Shown: positions 1-7,195, numbered from the stretch's first letter. The stretch is DNA of 15,934 bases from Bacillota bacterium (GCA_023436515.1 JAEZIV010000357.1:1-15934); one strand, 5' to 3'. The notes: generated by a model not told the origin, from the sequence alone. Made by a program: numbers and translations.

Positions 1-210
1 CTTACGCTCCTTTTATCTACAGTTTGTTTATTTGCCGGAATGGTTGTATTGACATATGTGGTTGATATACCGGCATTTGGGGATTTATCCAAGCCGTTCT
101 CTTTAACTATAGTTCTGTTTTACTTAATATTTGCCTTCATTTATTCATGCTTATGGACTTTTTGTACGAGAAAACTTATCAATATACTAAGGAAACTTGG
201 GTTGTTATAA
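1..210 (+). CDS. C-terminal fragment of an unrecognised integral membrane protein
   Basis: Frame 1 is open from the first base of the window to a TAA at 208-210, giving 69 residues. They hold two hydrophobic spans (about residues 1-21 and 35-52) separated by a short loop with the residues DIPAFGDLSKP, and a basic tail (TRKLINILRKLG) that would lie in the cytoplasm. This is the pattern of the last two helices of a small polytopic membrane protein. The start lies outside the window, so length and family cannot be judged; small clostridial DUF-type membrane proteins such as DUF3021 end in this way, but I saw no diagnostic motif. No convincing terminator follows the stop. Confidence 0.6.
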   Translation, partial: LTLLLSTVCLFAGMVVLTYVVDIPAFGDLSKPFSLTIVLFYLIFAFIYSCLWTFCTRKLINILRKLGLL

Positions 211-408
211 TCCTTTTGGGAAGAATACCAAAGAGAACAAGGAGATAATAAAGTGTGTAGTCAATATTGGATTAACATAACCCCTTCTATCTCCATTATG
301 TGAGTTTTAAAGGGTAATATCGGTATAGGTGGCTCCCTGCCTGAATTTGACGAGAAAGGTTTAAGGCTGGGTTATTAACATGGAGTATAATGCTTATTAT
401 TTGTGCAG

Positions 409-437
409 TTGATGGAACAAACTAGTAATGATAGAAT
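409..437 (+). promoter_or_regulatory. Candidate sigma-A promoter for the lipoprotein gene
   Basis: TTGATG at 409-414 (4 of 6 to consensus) and TAGAAT at 432-437 (5 of 6) are separated by 17 bp. Transcription would start near 444, leaving a leader of about 40 nt before the ATG at 482. A TATAAT at 386-391 has no -35 partner and is less likely. Confidence 0.4.
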
Positions 438-481
438 TATTAGAAAGCAGTAATTGGTAAAGAAAAGGAACGTAGATAAGG

Positions 482-1117
482 ATGAAAAAAATGTTTAGAC
501 CTATGGCAATAATTGTAATTTTTATTGTATTAGTAGCATGTAGTACGAATTCCGAGGACACCAAAAAAGATAACGAATCGAATTTTGGCATAAGTAAGCT
601 GATTTCTGAATTAGAGGCTAAAGGCTATTATAAGTACATTGACAAATCACAGGTGGAAAATGTAAAAAAGGCATCAATTGAAGCAGGATACATTTATGGT
701 TGGGAAGATTCAGGTAGAGATTTTTCAACAGATGCTGAAAGCCTTGCAGAGGGCGGTGTATCACACTTTTTAGAAAGTATTAGTGAGTTTCTTCAAAAGC
801 AAAATGTGAAGGTTATTGTTTCTGATGAAATGTATTCTGATAAAGGGTATAATGTTACAGTTAATGGAAAATTTTACGAGATATATAATGAAAAAGAAAT
901 TGAATCGGAAAACATATGGGAATTGAGTACAAATAGGTGCTTTTCCATTATAAATAATCTCTTGGAAAATTCAGGATCAAGTGAACGCATATATATTTTA
1001 TATGGAGGGAATGACCTAAGAGCCATCTTTTTAACTGATGAAATGTATAAACTTATAATTGATGATAATAATGTTCCAGAGAGTGAACTACCTCAAATAG
1101 CACCAGATGTGTTCTAG
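482..1117 (+). CDS. Secreted lipoprotein of unknown function
   Basis: This 211-residue protein begins with a lipoprotein signal peptide: basic N-region (MKKMFR), hydrophobic core at residues 8-16, and lipobox LVAC with the lipidated cysteine at residue 20. After a polar linker (about residues 21-37) the mature part is a soluble mixed alpha/beta domain of about 170 residues with no membrane segment and no catalytic motif I can recognise. The ATG at 482 is preferred over the in-frame ATG at 491 because it keeps the two lysines of the signal peptide; an AGGAA sits about 11 nt upstream. It is probably anchored to the outer face of the membrane. It appears monocistronic: a palindrome and a separate regulatory gene follow. 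I do not recognise the family, and a role as a cell-surface or immunity-type lipoprotein would be a guess. Confidence 0.85.
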   Translation: MKKMFRPMAIIVIFIVLVACSTNSEDTKKDNESNFGISKLISELEAKGYYKYIDKSQVENVKKASIEAGYIYGWEDSGRDFSTDAESLAEGGVSHFLESISEFLQKQNVKVIVSDEMYSDKGYNVTVNGKFYEIYNEKEIESENIWELSTNRCFSIINNLLENSGSSERIYILYGGNDLRAIFLTDEMYKLIIDDNNVPESELPQIAPDVF

Positions 1118-1121
1118 AAAA

Positions 1122-1179
1122 TTAAGTTCCGGAATTTAAGTCTTTAGGTTAAAGTTTTCTATAATATGTAAACATATTA
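1122..1179. promoter_or_regulatory. Two dyads upstream of the AraC-type gene, candidate operators
   Basis: A near-perfect palindrome lies at 1122-1139: TTAAGTTCC followed at once by GGAATTTAA, 8 of 9 pairs matching, with no loop. A perfect 7-bp inverted repeat lies at 1162-1168 and 1173-1179 (TATAATATG side to CATATTA, spacer TAAA). The second overlaps TATAAT at 1160-1165, a possible -10 element for the downstream regulator, although no good -35 is present. Symmetry without a loop or T-tract suggests protein binding sites, possibly autoregulation; this is inference. Confidence 0.35.
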
Positions 1180-1298
1180 AAAGGAATTTGTCTTTAGCCT
1201 GATCTTCTCTATTAATTTCCCATTATCTATTAATAAACAATATAAAGAGCAGACACCGTCAACCGAGATCATACAAATTCATGTAACCTTGTTTATAG

Positions 1299-1306
1299 AG
1301 GAGGTG
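1299..1306 (+). promoter_or_regulatory. Ribosome binding site that fixes the AraC-type gene start at ATG 1313
   Basis: AGGAGGTG at 1299-1306 lies 6 nt before the ATG at 1313. The longest in-frame reading could begin at TTG 1289, but that codon has no ribosome binding site of its own and the AGGAGGTG would then lie inside the coding sequence. Confidence 0.8.
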
Positions 1307-1312
1307 CATAAA

Positions 1313-2221
1313 ATGCACGCATGGGAAGCAATCCAGAAAACACTGGATTATATTGAGGAACATATCGGAGAAGAGATTGAAATTGAAGAATTAGCAGAGA
1401 TAGCCGCACTATCACTATTCTATTATCAGCGGTTGTTTAGTCGTCTAGTTAAGAAGCCGGCTCGGGAATACATAAAGCTGCGGCGGTTGGCTAGAGCAAT
1501 AAAAGTATTGGAAGATAAAAGTAAGCGTATACTTGATATTGCCTTGGATTACGGCTTCGGCAGCCATGAAACCTTTACAAGGGCATTCAAGGAAGCCTAT
1601 GGCATGACTCCAGAGCAATACCGAGAAAAGCCGGTCTCTCTCAACCACTTTGACAAGCCTGATTTATTACTTGGCTATACCTTAATCGATGAAGTGGTAC
1701 CACTGATTAGCGATGGGCTTGTTTTAGAAATGAACCGTAAATTCATCAATGAACCGATTAATTTCATGGGGGTCCTTGGCTATGTTTCTATTGCTGGACA
1801 GATTCCCGTAGGCGAGTCCACCGGTGTTGATGTGCCGGGAGAAATATGGAAACGTTTCCATCAGGAGAAAGGTAAAATAAACCGCATACCTAATGGTCGA
1901 GAGGTGGGTGTTGCCTATATGGGGGATGCACCGGAGGGCTGCTTCTCTTATTTCGCAGGAGCAGAGGTTGAGCCTGGGGTGACGGATGAGAAGCTTCAAA
2001 TGTGGCAGCTTCCAGCCAGGGAGTATATAATTTGCGGGTTCGAGGCAAGTAATTTCGAAGAGCTGGTTACTGTTGCACTGGATAAGGCAATAAAATACAG
2101 TGGTCTATGGCTCGAAAAGCACAACTTTGTGATGGATGCCTTTGTTCCGGAGTTATATTATACCAGTACACCTGAAACCACCTATATGGAACTAGTGATA
2201 CCCTTCAATAAAAAGCAGTGA
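1313..2221 (+). CDS. AraC-family transcriptional regulator with GyrI-like effector-binding domain
   Basis: The 302-residue protein starts with the double helix-turn-helix of AraC/XylS regulators: first HTH about residues 22-50 (IEELAEIAALSLFYYQRLFS), linker helix about 51-67, second HTH about 70-104, ending in the family signature (YGFGSHETFTRAFKEAYGMTPEQYR, residues 80-104, of which the segment FTRAFKEAYGMTPEQYR is diagnostic). Residues about 125-302 look like the GyrI-like small-molecule-binding domain of Rob-type regulators, with the typical ending (ELYYTSTPETTYMELVIPF). In this family an N-terminal DNA-binding half plus a C-terminal GyrI half usually senses a hydrophobic or cationic small molecule and controls resistance or transport genes. 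No obvious target gene is adjacent; the dyads upstream may be autoregulatory sites. Length and domain order are normal. Confidence 0.93.
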   Translation: MHAWEAIQKTLDYIEEHIGEEIEIEELAEIAALSLFYYQRLFSRLVKKPAREYIKLRRLARAIKVLEDKSKRILDIALDYGFGSHETFTRAFKEAYGMTPEQYREKPVSLNHFDKPDLLLGYTLIDEVVPLISDGLVLEMNRKFINEPINFMGVLGYVSIAGQIPVGESTGVDVPGEIWKRFHQEKGKINRIPNGREVGVAYMGDAPEGCFSYFAGAEVEPGVTDEKLQMWQLPAREYIICGFEASNFEELVTVALDKAIKYSGLWLEKHNFVMDAFVPELYYTSTPETTYMELVIPFNKKQ

Positions 2222-2242
2222 TGGAAATGGGGGAAAATAAAA

Positions 2243-2377
2243 GTGGATAATGCAGGAAAACATCTTGAAAAGCTCCAAAAGCAAATTGATGCTAGATTAG
2301 GCAAGGGAAAAGCAAATGAGATACTCACCGGAATTAATACCCTAACTGGTATAGATGTTATTAGAATAAAAAGGTAA
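2243..2377 (+). CDS. Doubtful 44-codon ORF, possibly the remnant of a longer soluble protein
   Basis: The frame starts at GTG 2243, about 9 nt after a GGGGGA stretch, and ends at TAA 2375-2377. The peptide is charged and helical (HLEKLQKQIDARLGKGKANE, then a stretch with ILTGINTLTGIDVIRIKR), with no membrane segment. It reads like the first helices of a larger intracellular protein that stops abruptly, so it may be a truncated remnant rather than a working small protein. It begins 21 nt after the AraC-type stop and could be co-transcribed with it. I do not recognise the family with confidence. Confidence 0.3.
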   Translation: MDNAGKHLEKLQKQIDARLGKGKANEILTGINTLTGIDVIRIKR

Positions 2378-2433
2378 AGGAGAAATCCTGTCTGACATAA
2401 GAAATTCTTATGGAGTTCATAACATAGAATTCC

Positions 2434-2490
2434 AAAACAACTCCTTATTCTGTGTTTTAATAATACCAACACAGAATAAGGGGTTGTTTT
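2434..2490. terminator. Long symmetric hairpin, probable bidirectional terminator
   Basis: A 23-nt left arm (2434-2456) and a 23-nt right arm (2468-2490) pair at every position, one pair being a G-T wobble, across an 11-nt loop. The left arm starts with AAAACAAC and the right arm ends with GTTGTTTT, so a T-rich tail is present on either strand. The centre of the stem is CCTTATTCTGTG. Transcripts of the AraC-type gene would end here. The stem is longer than most terminators, so a small repeat element remains possible. Confidence 0.6.
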
Positions 2491-2493
2491 ATC

Positions 2494-2580
2494 ATGACAC
2501 GCAAAGTTACAAAGAAAAATTTGGGAGTGAGCATATTACCACCATTTCTGCTGATTATTGTCATTATAGCGGAGCGGTGA
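2494..2580 (+). CDS. Doubtful 28-residue hydrophobic peptide ORF
   Basis: ATG 2494 opens a 28-codon frame ending at TGA 2578-2580. The peptide has a basic N-terminus (MTRKVTKKNLG), one hydrophobic span (ILPPFLLIIVIIA) and a charged end (ER), the arrangement of a single-pass membrane microprotein. Its only ribosome-binding-like sequence, GGGG about 11 nt upstream, lies inside the right arm of the long hairpin, so translation would depend on that hairpin being open. No family was recognised. Confidence 0.22.
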   Translation: MTRKVTKKNLGVSILPPFLLIIVIIAER

Positions 2581-2643
2581 AGAAAAAATCTATCCTATTC
2601 AGTTGCCTTTGATCGGCTGATATAAGCTAGACGCTTAAGTACA

Positions 2644-2682
2644 GTTATCATTATTTGACATAATTATGCAAATTATGATAAC
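2644..2682 (+). promoter_or_regulatory. Promoter of the WG-repeat operon, bracketed by an inverted repeat
   Basis: A perfect consensus -35 (TTGACA, 2655-2660) is followed after 16 bp by GATAAC (2677-2682, 4 of 6 to consensus). GTTATCAT at 2644-2651 and its exact reverse complement ATGATAAC at 2675-2682 flank the -35, and the right arm contains the -10. A second small palindrome (CATAATTATG, about 2659-2668) lies between them. A protein bound to these arms would cover the promoter, which suggests repression. The leader to the ATG at 2733 is about 45 nt. Confidence 0.5.
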
Positions 2683-2732
2683 TTTAAGAAGTAATGCAAT
2701 AATGCAACAAAAATAGTCAAGGAGAAAAGTTT

Positions 2733-4892
2733 ATGAAAAAATTAGGATTGTTGTTAATTACTTGTTTCATACTTACTCTGTGCTCCACGAGTATCAATGC
2801 AAATGCAACCCAGAAGCCGGCATATGACTTCATTGGTGTTTTCTCAGAAGGCTTGGCTGTTGCAGGTGTTTATAGCGGTGAATGGGAATATGGCTTTATT
2901 GATACTAAAGCCAATACAAAGATAAAGCCACAATTCAGGGATGCCAGGGCCTTTGTATCAGGAGTAGCCGGTGTTGGAGTTAGTGATTCCGGTAAGAAAA
3001 TTAAATACGGGTTTATTAACAAAGAAGGTAAATACATAATTAAGCCCAAGTTTGATGAGGTAAGGGATTTTCACAAGATACCCAAAACCAATATCGAAGT
3101 GGCAATTGTAGGGGTTGGTGAAGACAAGGCTACTAGAAAGTATGGTTTTGTTAAAAAGGATGGTACATATTTAGTTACTCCTCAGTTTGACTACATTCAG
3201 GAATATTCCAATCAAGGCTCAAGTTGTGAGTTTACTGTTGTATTTAACAGAGTAAATGGTGAGGAAGCATATGGAGTTCTTGACTCTAAGGGCAAGCTTG
3301 TTGTAGATGCTAAATATAGATTTATATCGATAAGCAATTATGAAGTTGATTTGGGTTATATTCGTATAAATGGGAAAGAGCTGCTGAATGGATTTTATGA
3401 CATAAAAAGAGACAAGGTTATAGAACCTGTGTTTTCTTCTGTCTTGATCTTTGAAGAGGGAGTTAAAACTTTTCAAAAAATAAACGGAAAAGAATTGTCG
3501 GGATTTTACTTTAATAATGGAACGGTGGTAGAACCTAAGTATGACTGGCTCCACCACTGGGATTCAAAAAAGGTACTATATAAAACTGAGCTTAATGGCA
3601 AGTTTGGACTTCTTGGAAGAGACGGCAAGGAAGTACTGAAGACTGTTTATGATGAAATAAGGGATCTGGGAGAATGGCAGTATGCAAAACTGGATGGAAA
3701 AACAGTATTAATAACAAAAGACGGAGAATTCCTTGACAATAAAGAATTTGATTCAGTAGGTCATTTAAGTATGTTTGGCTTACTAAAGGTTCAGGCTAAC
3801 GGTAAGGTAGGCCTGCTTGATATTGAAACCAATAAGCTTTTGGTTGAACCGAAATATGATGATATCTACTACTTCGAAAATGGCTTTGCAAGAGTAAAGC
3901 TAAATGGGAAAGAAGGTATTATAGATAGAAACGGAAAGGTTATCCTTGAGCCGGTCTATGACTATATTTACACCAATTATTATCTCACTCAAATAAAAAC
4001 TAAAAACCCCGATGGCTCCTATTCGCATAAAGACGATAAAAGTAAACCTCCTGTAGTTAAGGTAAAAAAAGATGGAAAGGAATTTTACTTAAATAATGAT
4101 TTTACGCCAATGAAAGCAGATAAAAACAGTGCAGTTGGTGATTTTGACAGCATAGGTGTTTTTGAGGATGGTCTGGCGAGAGTTACAAAGGGTGATAAAA
4201 TCGGCTATGTAAGGGAAGATCTTACTTATGTTGTAAGGGCAGTCTGGGATAGTGTATTCAGGGGCTCTATACAAGTAGACGGAAAAGAAGTAAAACTTGA
4301 TTATTTCCATATTAAAAAGGGTGAAAAATGGGGAATAGCGTTCATGGATGGTTCAGTAATAGAACCTGTTTCTGAAACTATGTGCAGAGTAGGGGAAAAT
4401 ATTGCAACTGTTCGGATTAACGGCAAGTGGAGATACATAAACAAGAATAATAAGTTCTTAAATAATGAAGAGTATTTATATGCAGAACCTTTTAGCGAAG
4501 GAGTTGGTTTGGCACAAAAGGAAGTGCTGGAGAATTATTTTATCGATACCAGCGGAAAGCGAGTCAGTGACATATATAAGAGTGCCACAAGCTATAGTGA
4601 AGGCTTGGCTTATGTTGATGCCGGTTCGGGAGGGAAATACATTGATCATAAGGGGAAGGTCATAATAGGTGATAAGTTTTATTTGCTACATGGATTCCCA
4701 TTTAAAGGCGGAGTTGCAATTGTATGCGTATATGAGAATGGGAAGAACTTGTATGGAGTAATAAAGAAGGATGGTACATGGTTGGCAAAACCCACCTTTG
4801 ATAAAGTAGACATAAAAAACGATAAATATGTATTATATCAAAACGGAAAAGAAGCAGAAGTGACTACTGATGGCAAAATAAAATGGAAATAG
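2733..4892 (+). CDS. Exported protein built of about 17 WG repeats
   Basis: The 719-residue protein has a signal peptide (MKKLGLLLITCFILTLC, likely cleaved after ANA at residue 25). LTLC is not an acceptable lipobox because the residue before Cys is Leu, so it is probably secreted or wall-associated. The rest is a tandem array of WG-type beta repeats of roughly 33-40 residues following the pattern G-[FLIY]-ID-x-x-G-K-x-x-I-x-P-x-[FY]-D, clearest in KYGFINKEGKYIIKPKFDEV (about residue 95) and GIIDRNGKVILEPVYDYIY (about residue 395). I count about 17 units, some degenerate. No enzyme domain is present. WG repeats are mostly treated as structural or binding modules in bacterial surface proteins; the role here is unknown. 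AAGGAG lies 8 nt before the ATG. The next WG-repeat gene starts 10 nt downstream, so the two form an operon. Confidence 0.9.
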   Translation: MKKLGLLLITCFILTLCSTSINANATQKPAYDFIGVFSEGLAVAGVYSGEWEYGFIDTKANTKIKPQFRDARAFVSGVAGVGVSDSGKKIKYGFINKEGKYIIKPKFDEVRDFHKIPKTNIEVAIVGVGEDKATRKYGFVKKDGTYLVTPQFDYIQEYSNQGSSCEFTVVFNRVNGEEAYGVLDSKGKLVVDAKYRFISISNYEVDLGYIRINGKELLNGFYDIKRDKVIEPVFSSVLIFEEGVKTFQKINGKELSGFYFNNGTVVEPKYDWLHHWDSKKVLYKTELNGKFGLLGRDGKEVLKTVYDEIRDLGEWQYAKLDGKTVLITKDGEFLDNKEFDSVGHLSMFGLLKVQANGKVGLLDIETNKLLVEPKYDDIYYFENGFARVKLNGKEGIIDRNGKVILEPVYDYIYTNYYLTQIKTKNPDGSYSHKDDKSKPPVVKVKKDGKEFYLNNDFTPMKADKNSAVGDFDSIGVFEDGLARVTKGDKIGYVREDLTYVVRAVWDSVFRGSIQVDGKEVKLDYFHIKKGEKWGIAFMDGSVIEPVSETMCRVGENIATVRINGKWRYINKNNKFLNNEEYLYAEPFSEGVGLAQKEVLENYFIDTSGKRVSDIYKSATSYSEGLAYVDAGSGGKYIDHKGKVIIGDKFYLLHGFPFKGGVAIVCVYENGKNLYGVIKKDGTWLAKPTFDKVDIKNDKYVLYQNGKEAEVTTDGKIKWK

Positions 4893-4902
4893 GAGAGATA
4901 TT

Positions 4903-6573
4903 ATGAAAAAACTGATTACATACTTAATGTGTACATTACTATTATCTTTGTCTATAGTGCTTACTGTGACCACTTATGATGCTTATTCCAGTTCAGATGC
5001 TAAAAACGTAAGTAAGGTAGAGCTCGTACCAAAGCTAGATAAAAAAGTAGGAAAGTACGGTTATGTTGATAAAAAAGGAAAATGGGTTATTGAACCTCAA
5101 TTTGTAGATGCAAAAGCCTTTTCAGAAGGTCTGGCAGCAGTCAGATATTTTATAGAATCACCTGATGAGCCATATACCGGCTACATAGATAGCACGGGTA
5201 AGTCTGCCTTTAAGGATAGGTTCTATGGTAGTTACGATTTTCGAAAGGGTTATGCAGTGGTTCTGGATAAAGATCAAAAGGTAAATATTATAGACAAGAA
5301 AGGCAAAATTTTGTTAAAAACAGGGTATTATTACTATAATGATAATCCCGGGATTGACGGAATAATTGCTGAAGTATGTGAAGTACCAACCTATAGAGGG
5401 GATCTGAAACAAAAGGTCGGATACGTTACAGAGAATCTCAAGCTTGTAAAACCAATGTTTGATGGAGGCTTAGGTTATTACACTGACAATACAACCAAAG
5501 AAAAATTCCTTCAGGGAGGTTTTTCAGAAACAGACTCGGATAACAGAGTCATTAAGTTTAACCGATATCTGATAAATACAAAAATGGAACCTGTTAAGCT
5601 ACCCTCCGATCATATAATTAGCGTAAAGGAAGGTATGATTTTACTGTTATGTGATAAATACTATGCATTTGTTAGTATGAAGGGTGAAATATTTGATGAA
5701 GTATATGTCAAACAGACCGGAAAAAAACACAAATTTGTCAAAGCTGAGAATTTCAGTGAGGGACGAGCAGTAGTGCAGGTAGATGATGTATTAAGGGATG
5801 TATATGGTAAAAAAATTAGGGCATATGGCTATATAAACAAGGACGGGACAGTCTTTAAGGAGCCACAGTATGTAATGGCTAATTCCTTCAGTGGAGGTGT
5901 TGCAGCTGTACAGCCTTATCCAAGCTATTATCAGTCAATGGGAGTTTTGAAGTCAGATGGTACCTTTCTGATGCCGCCGGCAATTCGTACTCAGGCTAAA
6001 ATCTCTGAAAAATATGCGAGGTATTTTACAAAAAGTCTATATTCTCAGGGTGAATATGACTACGTAATATCTGAGGTGAAAAGAATTGTCAGTCAAGTTA
6101 CAACCAGTAGTATGAGCAATTATGAGAAGGTTGTGGCACTTCATAAATATGTAATTGACAATACTTATTATGGAGGGAACATGGAATACGACCCTACTCC
6201 GAGAGGGCTATTATATTGCTATGAGGCCATTGGGATACTTAAAGATGGCGAAGGAGTATGTGATGCCTATACGAAACTAATGGGCTTACTATTAACAGAG
6301 GTAGGAATTGAAAATGTATATGTTATTGGAAAAGTAACTCCCACAGCCATTAAAAATGGAGAGGAAAACCACTCCTGGTTGTTGGTAAAGCTCAATGGAA
6401 ATTATTATCATCTTGATCCCACATTTAATGATAATGATAGAGATTTAAATTATTTTCTTGTTTCGGATAAATATATGAAATCCTTAACTGGGGTGCTTAA
6501 AAGAGAATGGAAGTATAACGATTATCCGGCAGCTCCTAATGGATATTTCAATGACAAGCCCCAGAAAAAATAA
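4903..6573 (+). CDS. Exported WG-repeat protein with C-terminal transglutaminase-like cysteine protease domain
   Basis: The 556-residue protein has a signal peptide (MKKLITYLMCTLLLSLSIVL, no valid lipobox; cleavage site unclear, between about residues 25 and 34). WG-type repeats occupy about residues 48-375, for instance KYGYVDKKGKWVIEPQFVDA. Residues about 390-515 form a transglutaminase-like (TGc) domain: an upstream helix (YEKVVALHKYVIDNTYY), then the triad Cys453 in GEGVCDAYT, His490 in NHSWLLVKL and Asp505 in YHLDPTFND. All three catalytic residues are present, so it is probably an active thiol enzyme: in bacteria this fold acts as a peptidase or in cross-linking and deamidation. Its ribosome binding site (AGGAGA, 4891-4896) overlaps the stop codon of the upstream WG gene, so the two are translationally coupled. 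A terminator follows. The substrate is unknown. Confidence 0.92.
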   Translation: MKKLITYLMCTLLLSLSIVLTVTTYDAYSSSDAKNVSKVELVPKLDKKVGKYGYVDKKGKWVIEPQFVDAKAFSEGLAAVRYFIESPDEPYTGYIDSTGKSAFKDRFYGSYDFRKGYAVVLDKDQKVNIIDKKGKILLKTGYYYYNDNPGIDGIIAEVCEVPTYRGDLKQKVGYVTENLKLVKPMFDGGLGYYTDNTTKEKFLQGGFSETDSDNRVIKFNRYLINTKMEPVKLPSDHIISVKEGMILLLCDKYYAFVSMKGEIFDEVYVKQTGKKHKFVKAENFSEGRAVVQVDDVLRDVYGKKIRAYGYINKDGTVFKEPQYVMANSFSGGVAAVQPYPSYYQSMGVLKSDGTFLMPPAIRTQAKISEKYARYFTKSLYSQGEYDYVISEVKRIVSQVTTSSMSNYEKVVALHKYVIDNTYYGGNMEYDPTPRGLLYCYEAIGILKDGEGVCDAYTKLMGLLLTEVGIENVYVIGKVTPTAIKNGEENHSWLLVKLNGNYYHLDPTFNDNDRDLNYFLVSDKYMKSLTGVLKREWKYNDYPAAPNGYFNDKPQKK

Positions 6574-6621
6574 GATTTTTGATCTTTGCATTACCAACAT
6601 TACTAAATAACAAAATATCGG

Positions 6622-6661
6622 GCCAGGTAATCCTACACAGTGATTGCTTGGCTTTCGTTTT
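6622..6661 (+). terminator. Rho-independent terminator of the WG-repeat operon
   Basis: GCCAGGTAATC (6622-6632) pairs over 11 positions, two of them G-T wobbles, with GATTGCTTGGC (6642-6652) across a 9-nt loop, followed by the T-rich tail TTTCGTTTT (6653-6661). Confidence 0.75.
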
Positions 6662-6705
6662 GAAGTAGGCATTACTCATGTCATACAAATAATAAATACC
6701 AAATA

Positions 6706-6714
6706 TGGTATAAT
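6706..6714 (+). promoter_or_regulatory. Extended -10 promoter for the zinc-ribbon gene
   Basis: TGGTATAAT at 6706-6714 is a perfect TATAAT preceded by the TGN extension. No good -35 lies 16-18 bp upstream, which is tolerated with an extended -10. The leader would be about 52 nt. Confidence 0.5.
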
Positions 6715-6772
6715 ATTAAAAAGAATATTGCTCGGAGTGTAGTATTTCAAGTAGAAGAAGGGAGAGTTTCTT

Positions 6773-7105
6773 ATGTTTTGTCCCCAATGTAAATGTGAGT
6801 ATCGGGAAGGTTTTACACAATGTTCAGATTGCAAGGTTTTGCTGGTCGATACTCTGCCCACCGAAATAACTGATAGGCAGTCCTCGAGGAGCCAGCAATA
6901 TATTGAGTACCAATTAATCAGAACCACATTTGGAACTACGGAGCTTTCTCAAATAAAAGCTATATTTGATAGTGAGGGAATAATCTACTTTATACAGGGA
7001 GAGGACGTTGGAATTGCACCTGGTGGTCTCCAACCCAGGATATTAGTCAAGAAGGAACAGGCAGAAGAAGCGGCGCAGCTGTTAATGGAATTTAATTTGC
7101 TATAA
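6773..7105 (+). CDS. Zinc-ribbon protein with DUF2007-type domain
   Basis: The 110-residue cytoplasmic protein has an N-terminal zinc ribbon with paired knuckles C3-x2-C6 and C17-x2-C20 (MFCPQCKCEYREGFTQCSDC). A variable linker (about residues 28-45) leads to a compact domain at about 46-108 that matches the style of DUF2007 (putative signal-transducing protein): it opens with a threonine/leucine strand, has the segment ELSQIKAIFDSEGI, a conserved-looking glycine/proline turn (GIAPGGLQPRILVKKEQAEE) and a final helix AAQLLMEF. DUF2007 proteins are small ACT-like folds with no established biochemical role. An AAGGGAGAG lies about 7 nt before the ATG. The gene stands alone between its own promoter and the sugar operon. 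Function is unknown; a regulatory or metal-sensing role is a guess. Confidence 0.85.
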   Translation: MFCPQCKCEYREGFTQCSDCKVLLVDTLPTEITDRQSSRSQQYIEYQLIRTTFGTTELSQIKAIFDSEGIIYFIQGEDVGIAPGGLQPRILVKKEQAEEAAQLLMEFNLL

Positions 7106-7116
7106 GTTTAATAGTG

Positions 7117-7195
7117 TTTACAAAAATATATCTTTTGTATAGATTTGTCCATTTCCTTAGAGCTTAGTTATTTGTATAATTTTGAAATACAAATA
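7117..7195 (+). promoter_or_regulatory. Promoter/operator region of the sugar operon with repeated TTTGTAT half-sites
   Basis: Two inverted repeats follow one another: TACAAAA (7119-7125) with TTTTGTA (7133-7139), loop 7 nt; and TATTTGTAT (7169-7177) with ATACAAATA (7187-7195), spacer 9 nt, both perfect. All four arms share the core TTTGTA or TACAAA. A TATAAT (7175-7180) overlaps the second dyad and is a possible -10; TTTACA (7117-7122) with TATAGA (7138-7143), 15 bp apart, is a second candidate promoter. A fifth TACAAAA lies just before the ribosome binding site, near 7242. The arrangement suggests a repressor or activator that controls the downstream sugar genes. Confidence 0.4.

Larger units (their letters stand above)
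2222..2732. other. Gene-poor interval with two doubtful short ORFs, a long hairpin and a bracketed promoter
   Basis: This 511-bp stretch between the AraC-type gene and the WG-repeat operon holds, in order: a 44-codon GTG-initiated frame (2243-2377); an imperfect stem with one bulge (2403-2412 with 2423-2431); a 23-bp-stem hairpin (2434-2490); a 28-codon frame for a hydrophobic peptide (2494-2580); and the operon promoter inside an inverted repeat (2644-2682). No longer gene fits on either strand. Confidence 0.7.

Noticed and set aside
211..245. Possible terminator after the first partial gene (TTTGG with CCAAA)
   Set aside because: The stem is only 5-6 bp and there is no T-tract.
304..378. 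Short open stretch reading as a Gly-rich peptide (GNIGIGGSLPEFDEKGLRLG) before the lipoprotein gene
   Set aside because: Only 24 codons between two stops, no start codon and no ribosome binding site; too short to separate a relic from chance.
1289..1312. Longer AraC-type protein starting at TTG 1289
   Set aside because: The AGGAGGTG site at 1299-1306 points to ATG 1313, and it would fall inside the coding sequence if the TTG were used.
3219..3557. 112-codon frame on the - strand inside the first WG-repeat gene
   Set aside because: It is antisense to a well-supported coding gene, lacks a ribosome binding site, and its composition is that of a reverse-complement shadow.
4465..4665. 66-codon + strand frame within the first WG-repeat gene
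   Set aside because: It overlaps the repeat array in another frame, with no start signals and no recognisable protein character.
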